A DNA stretch of 64,000 nucleotides from Thauera sp. GDN1 (GCF_029223545.1 NZ_CP097870.1:744001-808000); one strand, 5' to 3'. Shown: positions 17,658 through 25,654, counted from the stretch's first letter. The notes: a model not told the origin generated them from the sequence alone. Made by a program: numbers and translations.

Positions 17658-18164
17658 ATGAACGACACGCGTACCGAGTCCGATCCGGGGGCGGCGCCCG
17701 GCGCGGGATGTTCGCGGGCCAGCCCGCGCCCACGGCAGAGCGCCGCCGCGAGGCTCGCCGCGTTCTACGAGACCCTCACCCCCGCCAGCCTGGCGACGCT
17801 CGACCGCTTCTACGCCGCCGACGCCCGCTTCAAGGACCCCTTCAACGAGGTCAGCGGCACCGCCGCCATCCGCCGCATCTTCGCGCACATGTTCGCCACC
17901 ACCGAGGCCCCGCGTTTCGTGGTCACCGCGCGCATCGAGCAGGGCGAGCAGGCGATGCTGGGCTGGGCGTTCCACTTCGCGCTGCGCGGGCGCCAGTTCG
18001 TCGTGCGCGGGGTCACGCACCTGCGCTTCGATGCCGACGGCCGGGTGGTGCTGCACCGCGACTACTGGGACGCCGCCGAGGAGCTGTACGAGAAGCTGCC
18101 GCTGATCGGCGGCCTGATGCGGGTGCTGAGGCGGCGCCTGAGCGCGCGCGGCGACATGTACTGA
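17658..18164 (+). CDS. NTF2-like / SnoaL-type protein
   Basis: 168 residues. From about residue 30 the sequence fits a SnoaL/NTF2-like cone fold: FYAADARFKDPFNEVSG, then AIRRIFAHMF, and a C-terminal VVLHRDYWDAAEELYEKLP. Such domains bind small hydrophobic ligands or act as isomerases or hydratases. It closes the operon after the SDR gene (9-base gap, GAGGAGGGG before the ATG). The N-terminal 28 residues include a peptide encoded by a REP element (17711-17733). Confidence 0.8.
   Translation: MNDTRTESDPGAAPGAGCSRASPRPRQSAAARLAAFYETLTPASLATLDRFYAADARFKDPFNEVSGTAAIRRIFAHMFATTEAPRFVVTARIEQGEQAMLGWAFHFALRGRQFVVRGVTHLRFDADGRVVLHRDYWDAAEELYEKLPLIGGLMRVLRRRLSARGDMY
17711..17733. repeat. Single REP element inside the NTF2-like gene
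   Basis: TTCGCGGGCCAGCCCGCGCC followed by CAC, matching one arm of the pair at 16977-17044. It lies within the first 30 codons. Confidence 0.6.
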
Positions 18165-18211
18165 GGCACGGCGCGCGCTCGTCCCGGCCTGCGGCGGATT
18201 GTCGCAGCGGC

Positions 18212-18240
18212 TTAACCGATGCCGCCGGGCGGACTATGAT
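18212..18240 (+). promoter_or_regulatory. Probable promoter of sco
   Basis: TTAACC (18212-18217) and TATGAT (18235-18240) with a 17-base spacer, 35 bases upstream of the sco ATG. The -35 box is weak. It suggests sco is transcribed independently of the operon before it. Confidence 0.5.
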
Positions 18241-18275
18241 CGGGCGCTGATAAACACAAAAAGCAGGCGTTCCCC

Positions 18276-18896
18276 ATGTCTTCACGTTTCCGTACGCTGT
18301 CCCGCTTCCGCAGTTTGTCCCGCCTCCTGGCCGCCCCGCTGCTCGTCCTCGGTCTGCTCGCCGGCTGCGCGCCCTCCGAGCCCGCCTTCAAGAGCACCGA
18401 CATCACCGGCGCCGACTACGGCAAGCGCTTCGAGCTCACCGATCACCACGGCAAGGTGCGCACGCTCGCCGACTTCAAGGGCAAGGTCGTCACCGTGTTC
18501 TTCGGCTACACCCAATGTCCGGACGTCTGTCCCACCGCGCTGTCGGGCATGAGCGCGGTGATGGCGGAGCTCGGCGCCGACGGCGACCGCGTGCAGGTGA
18601 TCTTCGTCACCGTCGACCCCGAGCGCGACACGCAGGAACTGCTGGCCGAATACGTCCCGGTCTTCGACCAGCGCTTCCTCGGCATGTACGGTTCGATGGA
18701 GAAGATCGCCGAGATCGCCAAGGATTTCCGCGTGTTCTACCGCAAGAGCGGCGACCTCGAGGGCCACTACACCATCGACCACACCGCCGGCACCTACGTC
18801 TTCGGCCCGGACGGCCGCCTGCGCCTGTACGTCAAGCACGCGGAAGACCCGCAGGTGATCGCCGCCGACATCAAGGCGCTGCTGGCGGGGAAGTGA
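18276..18896 (+). CDS. SCO1/SenC copper chaperone
   Basis: 206 residues. Lipobox LLAGC at residues 27-31 indicates a membrane-anchored periplasmic lipoprotein. The thioredoxin-fold copper site is complete: C81-PDV-C85 in the TQCPDVCP motif and H169 in IDHTAGTYVF. SCO proteins metallate the CuA site of subunit II. It is separated from the ctaA/ctaB cluster by about 13 kb, while in related genomes it usually follows ctaB; here it stays next to rpoH. Confidence 0.95.
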   Translation: MSSRFRTLSRFRSLSRLLAAPLLVLGLLAGCAPSEPAFKSTDITGADYGKRFELTDHHGKVRTLADFKGKVVTVFFGYTQCPDVCPTALSGMSAVMAELGADGDRVQVIFVTVDPERDTQELLAEYVPVFDQRFLGMYGSMEKIAEIAKDFRVFYRKSGDLEGHYTIDHTAGTYVFGPDGRLRLYVKHAEDPQVIAADIKALLAGK

Positions 18897-18917
18897 GCGC
18901 GCCCGGCGCGTAAACGC

Positions 18918-18945
18918 AAAACGGCAGCGCGCGCTGCCGTTTTTT
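18918..18945. terminator. Rho-independent terminator between sco and rpoH
   Basis: ACGGCAGCGC-GCGCTGCCGT with A-rich flank on one side and a run of six T on the other. Both convergent genes end here, so it can act in both directions. Confidence 0.9.
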
Positions 18946-18961
18946 CATGGGCGAGGCCGGA

Positions 18962-19813
<852 letters not shown>

Positions 19814-19841
19814 GGGCTTGGGTCCTCCTTGTGCTGCGATA

Positions 19842-19868
19842 TTAGCACTCGGGGCGTGAGAGTGCTAA
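19842..19868. promoter_or_regulatory. CIRCE element (HrcA operator) upstream of rpoH
   Basis: TTAGCACTC-N9-GAGTGCTAA matches the CIRCE consensus in all 18 arm positions. It lies 29-55 bases upstream of the rpoH start codon. HrcA binding here would tie sigma-32 synthesis to the GroE-HrcA circuit. Confidence 0.93.
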
Positions 19869-19898
19869 GGGGCGACGGGAGTTCCGGAGTAGCCTTCT

Positions 19899-20318
19899 TC
19901 AGTCTTTTTCGGCGGACACCCAGTCCTCGACGCACAAACCCGCAATGCGCCTGAACTCGCGCGTGTTGTGGGTGACCAGGGTGGCGTCTTCGGCCAGCGC
20001 ATGGCAGGCGATCCACAGGTCGTTCGCGCCGATCGGCGTGCCTGCCTCTTTCAGGCGGGTGGCCTGTTCCGCGTAATGCCGGCAGATGGCGGGGTCGGCG
20101 GGGTAGCGCACCGGTACCTGGCGTGCCAGGGCGTTCAGCCGCCGCAGCACCTCCGTCTTGCGGGTGCTGCGCTCGGCACCCTTCAGCAGCTCTGCCCAGG
20201 TCACGAAAGACATGCACAGGGTGTCGCTCTCAGGGAGTGCGTCGATGCGCTGCGCGATGCCGGGCGGCTGGCTCTTGATCAGGTAGATCAGGATATTCGT
20301 GTCGAGCAGGTAGATCAC
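19899..20318 (-). CDS. vapC: VapC-type PIN-domain toxin
   Basis: 139 residues with the PIN layout: LLDTNILIYL at the start (catalytic Asp6), the central acidic residue in SFVTWAELLKG, and GANDLWIACHA plus THNTREFRRI in the C-terminal half. PIN toxins are Mg-dependent ribonucleases, often cutting initiator tRNA. Its ATG overlaps the last codons of the antitoxin gene by 4 bases. All catalytic acids appear present, so it looks functional. Confidence 0.93.
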   Translation of the reverse strand: MIYLLDTNILIYLIKSQPPGIAQRIDALPESDTLCMSFVTWAELLKGAERSTRKTEVLRRLNALARQVPVRYPADPAICRHYAEQATRLKEAGTPIGANDLWIACHALAEDATLVTHNTREFRRIAGLCVEDWVSAEKD

Positions 20319-20578
20319 AGCGCCTCGCGCTCCTGCACCGGAAGCGGCGCTTCCTGCTCGGACTCGAGCGCGGCGACGAAGGCGTCGTCCACTTCGCGCA
20401 GCGCTTTCAGGGCCTGCATCAGGGCCGTGCCGCGTTGCACTCGCAAGGGGTGGATCACCAGATCGCCCGCGTCGTTGCGCGTGATGCTGACGCGGTCGGT
20501 GTCGAGGCGGAACTCTGCCGGGATACGGACCGCCTGGCTGTTACCGTTGTTGAAGACACGGCTGGGCAGTGTTTCCAT
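20315..20578 (-). CDS. vapB: VapB-type antitoxin (AbrB/SpoVT-like)
   Basis: 87 residues. The N-terminus SRVFNNGNSQAVRIPAEFRL is a swapped-hairpin AbrB-type DNA-binding domain, typical of VapB partners. The acidic C-terminus (DDAFVAALESEQE) would wrap around the toxin. GAGGTG precedes the ATG. It is promoter-proximal in the vapBC operon. Confidence 0.92.
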   Translation of the reverse strand: METLPSRVFNNGNSQAVRIPAEFRLDTDRVSITRNDAGDLVIHPLRVQRGTALMQALKALREVDDAFVAALESEQEAPLPVQEREAL

Positions 20579-20611
20579 GGCATCACCTCTTGTAAGTACG
20601 CTGGAGTGTGT

Positions 20612-20640
20612 ATTTTAGTGCTCGCGTAGCAACAGGGCAA
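20612..20640 (-). promoter_or_regulatory. vapBC promoter
   Basis: On the minus strand TTGCCC and TAAAAT are separated by 17 bases, about 34 bases upstream of the vapB ATG. TA operons are normally repressed by the antitoxin complex at such sites. Confidence 0.55.
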
Positions 20641-20716
20641 ATATCCACTGTTTGTTTCGCGTGGGCGGGCTGCTCAAACCCGGAAGCTGACCTGCCTTCT
20701 GCGCTGCCCTCTTCAT

Positions 20717-20900
20717 TCAACGCACGATGAACGCTGCCGGCGTCATGATGGGAATGCCGTGCCATGGGTTCAGCACAAGCAGATCCTTGTCCCCGCTGAT
20801 GATCGCCGCCGCTTCGCCCGCGAGCGCAAGCTCCAGGAACCTGTCGTGCCGTGGATCGTGGCAGGCCGCAACCCAGCGAATGATCGGCACGACCTCTGTC
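20717..20900 (-). pseudogene. C-terminal fragment of a PIN-family toxin (COG1569-like)
   Basis: The minus strand reads about 60 codons, VVPIIRWVAACHDPRHDRFLE..., then AAIISGDKDLLVL and GIPIMTPAAFIVR, ending in TGA at 20719-20717. This is the C-terminal half of the PIN toxin family with the HDP-xHDRFLELAL and SGDKDLL motifs. There is no start, ribosome binding site or N-terminal half with the first catalytic Asp. Upstream sequence belongs to the parE gene, which abuts it. It is therefore a truncated relic. Confidence 0.8.
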
Positions 20901-21189
20901 AGCGGCGCGCAGGAAACTCCCGTGCGGTGTGAACGACGTTGAGCACGATCACCGAGTCATCCTTCGCTTTCACGAAGGCAATGTAGGGCAGGCGACGAAA
21001 GACGAACTCGCGTGCGCCCGGGACCCGCGCACTTGCCCGGATACGGTCCGGGAAGACGCGCAGGGCTTCGACTTCGGCAACGATGCGCGACTGGACGGAC
21101 GCTGCAGTCAATGGGCCCGCTTCAGCGTAGTAATAGGCGAGAATCTCCTCGAGGTCGTCCAGCGCCTCGTCGGTCCACAGGATATTCAT
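20899..21189 (-). CDS. parE: ParE/RelE-superfamily toxin
   Basis: 96 residues: MNILWTDEALDDLEEILAYY at the start and FPDRIRASARVPGAREFVF...LPYIAFV plus VIVLNVVHTAREFP at the end, the pattern of ParE-type toxins. ParE proteins poison gyrase; RelE relatives cut mRNA, and the sequence does not separate these firmly. The ATG overlaps the antitoxin gene by 4 bases. Confidence 0.9.
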   Translation of the reverse strand: MNILWTDEALDDLEEILAYYYAEAGPLTAASVQSRIVAEVEALRVFPDRIRASARVPGAREFVFRRLPYIAFVKAKDDSVIVLNVVHTAREFPARR

Positions 21190-21494
21190 GCACGACGATT
21201 CCGCGCCGCCAAGCGCTCGCGCAGCAGGGCCATGGCTTCGTCATGGTCATGCAGTTTGGTCTGCCCGGCCTCCAGGCGTTCGAGCGTGGTCGTGAGCTTG
21301 TCGAAGAGCCAGCCGTCGTAACCGGGGGTCTTGTCGAGCAGGAATTCGGGCAACAGCGTGTCTGCTGCGTCCTCGATCGACACCATGATGCCGACGGGGC
21401 GATCGTTCTTGGTGATGACGACCGGCTCCCGGCGCGATGCATCGAGGAATTCGCCAAATCGGTTCTTTGCCTCGCGTGCGGTCATGACTTTCAT
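21186..21494 (-). CDS. Phd/YefM-type antitoxin
   Basis: 102 residues. MTAREAKNRFGEFLDASRRE with EPVVITKNDRPVGIMVS is the Phd/YefM DNA-binding fold; the C-terminal 50 residues, rich in charge, would neutralise the ParE-like toxin. It is followed within 4 bases by that toxin. A palindrome AGTAGCTACT lies over its -10 region. Confidence 0.92.
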   Translation of the reverse strand: MKVMTAREAKNRFGEFLDASRREPVVITKNDRPVGIMVSIEDAADTLLPEFLLDKTPGYDGWLFDKLTTTLERLEAGQTKLHDHDEAMALLRERLAARNRRA

Positions 21495-21527
21495 GATCAG
21501 TGTCCTGAGTAGTGTCGAGATAGATCC

Positions 21528-21555
21528 ATAGTAGCTACTTTAGGCGGCGTGGCAA
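21528..21555 (-). promoter_or_regulatory. Promoter and operator of the Phd/ParE operon
   Basis: TTGCCA and TACTAT with a 16-base spacer on the minus strand. The perfect palindrome AGTAGCTACT (21530-21539) covers the -10 box and is a likely autoregulatory site. Confidence 0.55.
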
Positions 21556-21626
21556 GCGTCTGGGATGGTGGATTGGGCTTGATCTCATGTGCAACCAAGG
21601 TCATCGATTATCCAGAGAGTGCGACC

Positions 21627-21998
21627 ATGCAAACCATCCAGGCCTCCGAATTCAAGGCCCGCTGCCTCGCCCTGATGGACCAGGTGGCGGCCTCGGGCGA
21701 GGTCGCGGTCAGCGCGATCAGCTTCTGGGAATGCGCGATGCTTGCGGAGAAGGGGCGCGGCGTCCTGCCGCTGGCCATCGAAGGCTGGCGGACAGGCCTG
21801 CTCGGCGCGGGGCTGCTCGAGATTCCGCTCGATGGCCGCATCGCGCTCGCGGCCGCGGGATTCGCCGACCTGCATCGCGACCCCGCGGATCGCTTCATCG
21901 CCGCCTCCGCGGGCGTGCGCAACGCGACCCTGGTGACGGCGGACGAGAAGCTGTTGGCATGGAACTCGGACCTGCCGAGGCTCGACGCGCGGCGCTGA
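21627..21998 (+). CDS. Chimeric toxin-antitoxin remnant: Phd N-terminus fused to a PIN C-terminus
   Basis: 123 residues. The first 25, MQTIQASEFKARCLALMDQV plus AASGE, are the N-terminus of a Phd-type antitoxin. From residue 26 the sequence switches to the middle and end of a PIN toxin (VAVSAISFWECAMLAEKG..., LHRDPADRFIAASA, NATLVTADEKLLAW). The rest of the antitoxin and the toxin N-terminus with its first catalytic Asp are missing. An in-frame deletion across a former antitoxin-toxin pair explains this. The product is unlikely to be an active ribonuclease. It keeps an intact frame, so expression is possible. Confidence 0.8.
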   Translation: MQTIQASEFKARCLALMDQVAASGEVAVSAISFWECAMLAEKGRGVLPLAIEGWRTGLLGAGLLEIPLDGRIALAAAGFADLHRDPADRFIAASAGVRNATLVTADEKLLAWNSDLPRLDARR

Positions 21999-22062
21999 TG
22001 CGGGTTCTGTTGCACGTCCGCAACAACAAAGCCCGGAATGTCGCGTTTTCGCGCTTCGACGC

Positions 22063-22091
22063 TTGCAAGCCCGGCGTCAGGTTTGCAGAAT
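22063..22091 (+). promoter_or_regulatory. Probable porin promoter
   Basis: TTGCAA and CAGAAT with a 17-base spacer, 80 bases upstream of the porin ATG. GAGGAGAAA precedes the start codon. Confidence 0.45.
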
Positions 22092-22170
22092 CGCCTCAAC
22101 TTCTCGCCAGAGAGGTGAGTAGGGCCGAGGCAAGTGCCTGGGTCTCAACTTCAAATTTGAGGAGAAACAT

Positions 22171-23241
22171 ATGCAAAAGAAACTGATCGCGCTGGCTGTT
22201 GCTGGCCTGGTTTCGGCTCCGGCCTTCGCTCAGTCCAACGTCACCATCTACGGTGTGGCCGACGCCGCCATGGTTTTCGGTGAGCACGGCGACAATGATC
22301 TGGCTGCTGTTGAAAGCGGTGGTCTGTCGGGCAGCCGTCTGGGCTTCCGTGGCACCGAAGATCTGGGCAACGGCCTGAAGGCCGTCTTCACCTACGAGCA
22401 AGGTTTCAATATCGACGGTAGCGATAACTCCGACGGAACTCGTGGTCTTGGCGGCAACTCGCGCCAGTCCTTCGTTGGCCTTAGCGGCGCTTTCGGCACC
22501 GTCAGTCTCGGTCGTCAGTACGCCCCTGGCTATGACTTCATTGCCGACTCGTTCGGTAGCTCCCCGATCCTCTCGCCGCAGGCCATTCTGTCGGGCGACG
22601 CCAAGTCGTCGATCGACGCATCTTCCGACGCTCGTTGGAACAACTCGATCGCCTATAACGGCGCCTTCGCGGGCCTGAAGGTTCGTGCGATCTACTCGAT
22701 GGGCGCCGACGTTAGCGGCCGTACTGTCTCCACCGAGCTGGGCAACGATCCGTCGGAAGACGACGCTGCTGGTCTGGGCCTTGAGTACGCCAACGGCCCG
22801 CTGCGTCTGGTCGCGGTTTATCAGTACCTGCAAGACGGCGCGAACACCCTCGCCTCTGACGATCAGCAGGAATGGTCGGTTGGTGGTAGCTACAACTTCG
22901 GCTTCCTGACCCTGTCTGCTAACTATCAGGATGCTGAGGCTCTGGGTAACGTCCGTGGCAACGACGGCGACATCTGGCAAGTTGGCGTTGTGGTGCCGGT
23001 TGGCGCTGCTGGCAACGTGCACCTGGGTTACGGCGAAGCCGATATGGACGTGGTCGATGCCAAGGCTAAGTCCTACTCGATCGCCTACACTCACGCCCTG
23101 TCGAAGCGCACCACCGCGTACGCTGGTTACAACCGCACCGACAACGACACCGGCCTGGCCTATGGTGCCGTCGATGCCCTCACTGGCGTGACTGGCGAAG
23201 AGGCTGACGTCTTCGCGGTCGGTGTTCGTCATACCTTCTAA
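22171..23241 (+). CDS. Gram-negative porin (Neisseria/Bordetella type)
   Basis: 356 residues: a 20-residue signal peptide (KKLIALAVAGLVSAPAFAQ), mature start SNVTIYGVADAAM, the loop motif GSRLGFRGTEDLGNGLKAVF, and a C-terminal GVRHTF ending in Phe as required by BAM. It forms a 16-strand trimeric general porin in the outer membrane. Codons such as GGT, GCT and CGT are much commoner than in neighbours, typical of a highly expressed gene. A second, more G+C-rich porin lies at 24053. Confidence 0.96.
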   Translation: MQKKLIALAVAGLVSAPAFAQSNVTIYGVADAAMVFGEHGDNDLAAVESGGLSGSRLGFRGTEDLGNGLKAVFTYEQGFNIDGSDNSDGTRGLGGNSRQSFVGLSGAFGTVSLGRQYAPGYDFIADSFGSSPILSPQAILSGDAKSSIDASSDARWNNSIAYNGAFAGLKVRAIYSMGADVSGRTVSTELGNDPSEDDAAGLGLEYANGPLRLVAVYQYLQDGANTLASDDQQEWSVGGSYNFGFLTLSANYQDAEALGNVRGNDGDIWQVGVVVPVGAAGNVHLGYGEADMDVVDAKAKSYSIAYTHALSKRTTAYAGYNRTDNDTGLAYGAVDALTGVTGEEADVFAVGVRHTF

Positions 23242-23270
23242 TCTGTCACCTCGACAGGTTTGAAAGTAAA

Positions 23271-23296
23271 AACGGGAGCTTCGGCTCCCGTTTTTT
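23271..23296 (+). terminator. Rho-independent terminator of the first porin
   Basis: AACGGGAGC-TTCG-GCTCCCGTT followed by TTTT. The strong stem with a stable TTCG loop lies 30 bases after the stop codon. Confidence 0.92.
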
Positions 23297-23418
23297 CGTC
23301 TACCGCTAGTGCAACGGGTCGGGCTTGAAGAAGTCCGATGCGCTCGCGGAGCGAAATTGGGGACAGCCCACGATTTCTCAAGCGGAGCCTTTGTCCATTG
23401 TGCTCGTAATCCGCCGGT

Positions 23419-23496
23419 GACGCGCGGGGCATTCCTTCTGCAGGCTGCGGAACTCGCTTCGCTCGGACAGTCCTCGCCTGCGCCAGGAATGCCCCA
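23419..23496 (+). repeat. Dispersed palindrome-ended repeat, copy 1
   Basis: Ends GGGGCATTCCTTC and CAGGAATGCCCC form a terminal inverted repeat around the core GCTGCGGAACTCGC...GCTCGGACAGTCCTCGC. About 78 bases. Related copies at 23661-23755 (inverted) and 44465-44549. Confidence 0.75.
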
Positions 23497-23660
23497 CACA
23501 TCTGCGGCTGCCGTCGTGGCGGCTGATCGGCCGTTGGCGAGAGACTGAAGGCGTTCTCTTCCATCCACAGGCAGGCGGCCACAGTCGGAATCTCGCGCGA
23601 AGCCGGTTCCGCCCGCCCTGGTTCTGCCTCTCCGTAGTGATGCGCCCACGTTCCCAGGAT

Positions 23661-23755
23661 GCGTGCGGGGTGTTCCTGAAGAGGCGAGGACTGTCCGAGC
23701 CGAGCGAAGCGAAGGTGAGTTCCGCAGCCTCGGAAGGAATACCCCGTGCGCGTCC
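23661..23755 (-). repeat. Dispersed palindrome-ended repeat, copy 2 (inverted)
   Basis: Reverse complement carries GGGGTATTCCTTCCG, the core GCTGCGGAACTC, GCTCGGACAGTCCTCGC and the end CTTCAGGAACACCCCG. About 95 bases, lying 165 bases from copy 1 in opposite orientation. Confidence 0.75.
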
Positions 23756-24052
23756 TTCTCCGAGGCCTTCGAGCCGAGCGGGTTGTTGCTTCGAGCAGAG
23801 CGGGTCGATGACCTTCCCAAAGCAAGCAGCGCTCCCCGCATGCCCTCCACGAAGCGCCGACCCGCGCCGTCGCCTGCAAGCGACCCGCAGGCGAGCATCT
23901 CACCCGAATTCCGCCCGCCATTAACAAACGCGTCCCCTGCATTAACCATCCTGCGCCGGCCATTTACACGGCCTGCCTATCCTCGCCTTCGGGTTCCGGT
24001 CGCTTGATCAGGCCGGATTGCAGTGTTTCGACCGAAGCAGATGGAGATGCAG

Positions 24053-25165
24053 ATGCAGAAGAACTTGATCGCCCTCGCCGTTGCAGGCCTCGCCGCCCTG
24101 CCGGCCTTCGCGCAGTCCAACGTCACGATCTACGGCCTTGTCGACATGGGCTACAAATGGTCCGGCGACAACATCGACGACCGGGTGGGCAGCCGCTCGG
24201 CGCTCGACTCGGGCATGAGCGCGGGGAGCCGCCTCGGCTTCAAGGGCACGGAGGATCTCGGCAACGGCATGAAGGCCGGCTTCGTGCTCGAGCAGGGCTT
24301 CAACCTCGACACCGGCACGCTGGGGCAGGGCGGCAGGGTCTTCGGGCGGCAGTCCTTCGTCAGCCTCGGCGGCGGCTTCGGCACCGTCGCGCTCGGCCGC
24401 CAGTACCCGGCCGGCTACCTGCTCACGGCGACGGTCGACCCCTTCGGCAGCGGCACCGCGGGCCAGTACAACAGCGTCTACCTGACCGAATACCGCTGGG
24501 ACAACGCCGTCACCTACGTCTCCCCGACCTGGAGCGGGTTCTCGGTCTCCGCGGCCTTCACGCAGAATGTCGATGGCGACGAATCCCCGGACAACCGTGG
24601 CGAGGGCGACGTCGGCGACATCCGCGCCTGGTCCGTCGTGCCGCAATACGTCAACGGCCCGCTCTTCGCCGGCATCCACCTCCAGGAGATGCGCGCCAAG
24701 TCCACCGGCCTGTACGACGGCGAGACCGTCCGCGTGTATGACGTCGCCGGCACCTACGACTTCGGCGTCGTCAAGCTTGCCGCCTCCTACGGCCTGCGCC
24801 GCGCCAGCGCCGCCGACTTCAGCCCCGATTCGGCGGCGATCAAGGGCAAGGACTCGAAGCAGTGGTTCGTCGGCGTGACCGTGCCGGTCAGCGCGGCCGG
24901 CACCGTGCGCGCCTCCTACGTCGAGCGCACGACCGAAGTCGTGGCCGGCGGCGCGGATGCCGAGGTCGGCCAGTGGGCGCTCGGCTACGAGCACGCGCTG
25001 TCCAAGCGCACCGCGCTGTACGCGGTGTACGCGGACATCGACAACAACCGCGCCGCCAAGGACAGCGGCCTGTACGCCTCGATCGGCGACGCGATGGCGG
25101 GCGGGGTTGCGGGCGGGGACGGCTACCAGCGCGGTGTGAACCTGGGCCTGCGCCACAGCTTCTGA
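24053..25165 (+). CDS. Gram-negative porin, second copy
   Basis: 370 residues. Signal peptide (KNLIALAVAGLAALPAFAQ), mature start SNVTIYGLVDMGY, GSRLGFKGTEDLGNGMKAGFV, and a C-terminal GLRHSF. It is clearly paralogous to the porin at 22171 but uses G/C-ending codons like its neighbours, so it is probably less strongly expressed or more recently acquired. The ATG at 24053 was chosen because GGAG at 24043 gives a 6-base spacing; 24041 and 24047 are alternatives. Confidence 0.95.
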   Translation: MQKNLIALAVAGLAALPAFAQSNVTIYGLVDMGYKWSGDNIDDRVGSRSALDSGMSAGSRLGFKGTEDLGNGMKAGFVLEQGFNLDTGTLGQGGRVFGRQSFVSLGGGFGTVALGRQYPAGYLLTATVDPFGSGTAGQYNSVYLTEYRWDNAVTYVSPTWSGFSVSAAFTQNVDGDESPDNRGEGDVGDIRAWSVVPQYVNGPLFAGIHLQEMRAKSTGLYDGETVRVYDVAGTYDFGVVKLAASYGLRRASAADFSPDSAAIKGKDSKQWFVGVTVPVSAAGTVRASYVERTTEVVAGGADAEVGQWALGYEHALSKRTALYAVYADIDNNRAAKDSGLYASIGDAMAGGVAGGDGYQRGVNLGLRHSF

Positions 25166-25176
25166 GCCTGGCGAGC

Positions 25177-25218
25177 GGCGGTGGATGCGCCGAACTGCAT
25201 CAGAACGTATCCACCGCC
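25177..25218 (+). terminator. Inverted repeat after the second porin
   Basis: GGCGGTGGAT and ATCCACCGCC are perfect 10-base arms around a 22-base loop, 12 bases after the stop. Only a short T run (CTTTT) follows, so termination is likely but not certain. Confidence 0.5.
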
Positions 25219-25299
25219 AACTTTTCACCGCCATGGCTGTCCCTCCGAGGTTCGCGCACGCAGCGGGCGTGTTCGCGACTCGATCAGGAGATGAAGACC

Positions 25300-25608
25300 A
25301 TGCGCAGAGTGCTTGCCGGCTCGATCCTCGCCCTTGCCGCCATGTCGGCCCATGCCGATCCCGCGGTGATGTTCGGCATCAACTACAACTTCGGCGGTGG
25401 CGGGCCCGGCCTGTCGGTGAAGGTGCTGTCGGATGACCGCGAGGACCGCACGGTGGCTTCGGTGGGCGCGAGCTGGTATCCGATGATGAACCGCGTCGGC
25501 CTCGATCTCGGCGTCGGACGCACCTTCGAGAGCGGCGCGGCCACGGTGGGCTGGGACGTGATCAACAGCGCGCCGCAGTTCAGCATCGGCTACGTCGATA
25601 CCAAGTAG
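25300..25608 (+). CDS. Small exported protein, possibly beta-rich
   Basis: 102 residues from ATG 25300 (AGGAG nine bases upstream; 25291 is an alternative). Signal peptide VLAGSILALAAMSAHA, then a mature part of about 83 residues with alternating hydrophobic residues and many Gly (FGINYNFGGGGPGLSVKVL, SVGASWYP, GLDLGVGRTF). It resembles a short fragment of an outer-membrane or YadA-like beta sheet but no family is recognised. Confidence 0.65.
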   Translation: MRRVLAGSILALAAMSAHADPAVMFGINYNFGGGGPGLSVKVLSDDREDRTVASVGASWYPMMNRVGLDLGVGRTFESGAATVGWDVINSAPQFSIGYVDTK

Positions 25609-25654
25609 GCGGAAATCGGGCAGACTCCCGACTTTCCGCCGCCGTGCTGAATCC

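Larger units (their letters stand above)
23297..24052. other. Non-coding spacer with two inverted copies of a dispersed repeat
   Basis: About 750 bases between the porins with no convincing gene on either strand. It contains two copies of an 80-95 base repeat, at 23419-23496 and, inverted, at 23661-23755; a third copy is at 44465-44549. The porin-2 ribosome binding site GGAG lies at 24043-24046. Nothing else was recognised. Confidence 0.7.

Noticed and set aside
19899-21998. A genomic island with integrase or attachment sites around the toxin-antitoxin genes
   Set aside because: No integrase, transposase, tRNA or direct-repeat boundaries were seen; the genes look like a local accumulation of TA modules.
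22096-23949. 617-codon minus-strand frame opposite the first porin
   Set aside because: Starts in the repeat-containing spacer, has no ribosome binding site or domain and is antisense to a strongly supported porin.
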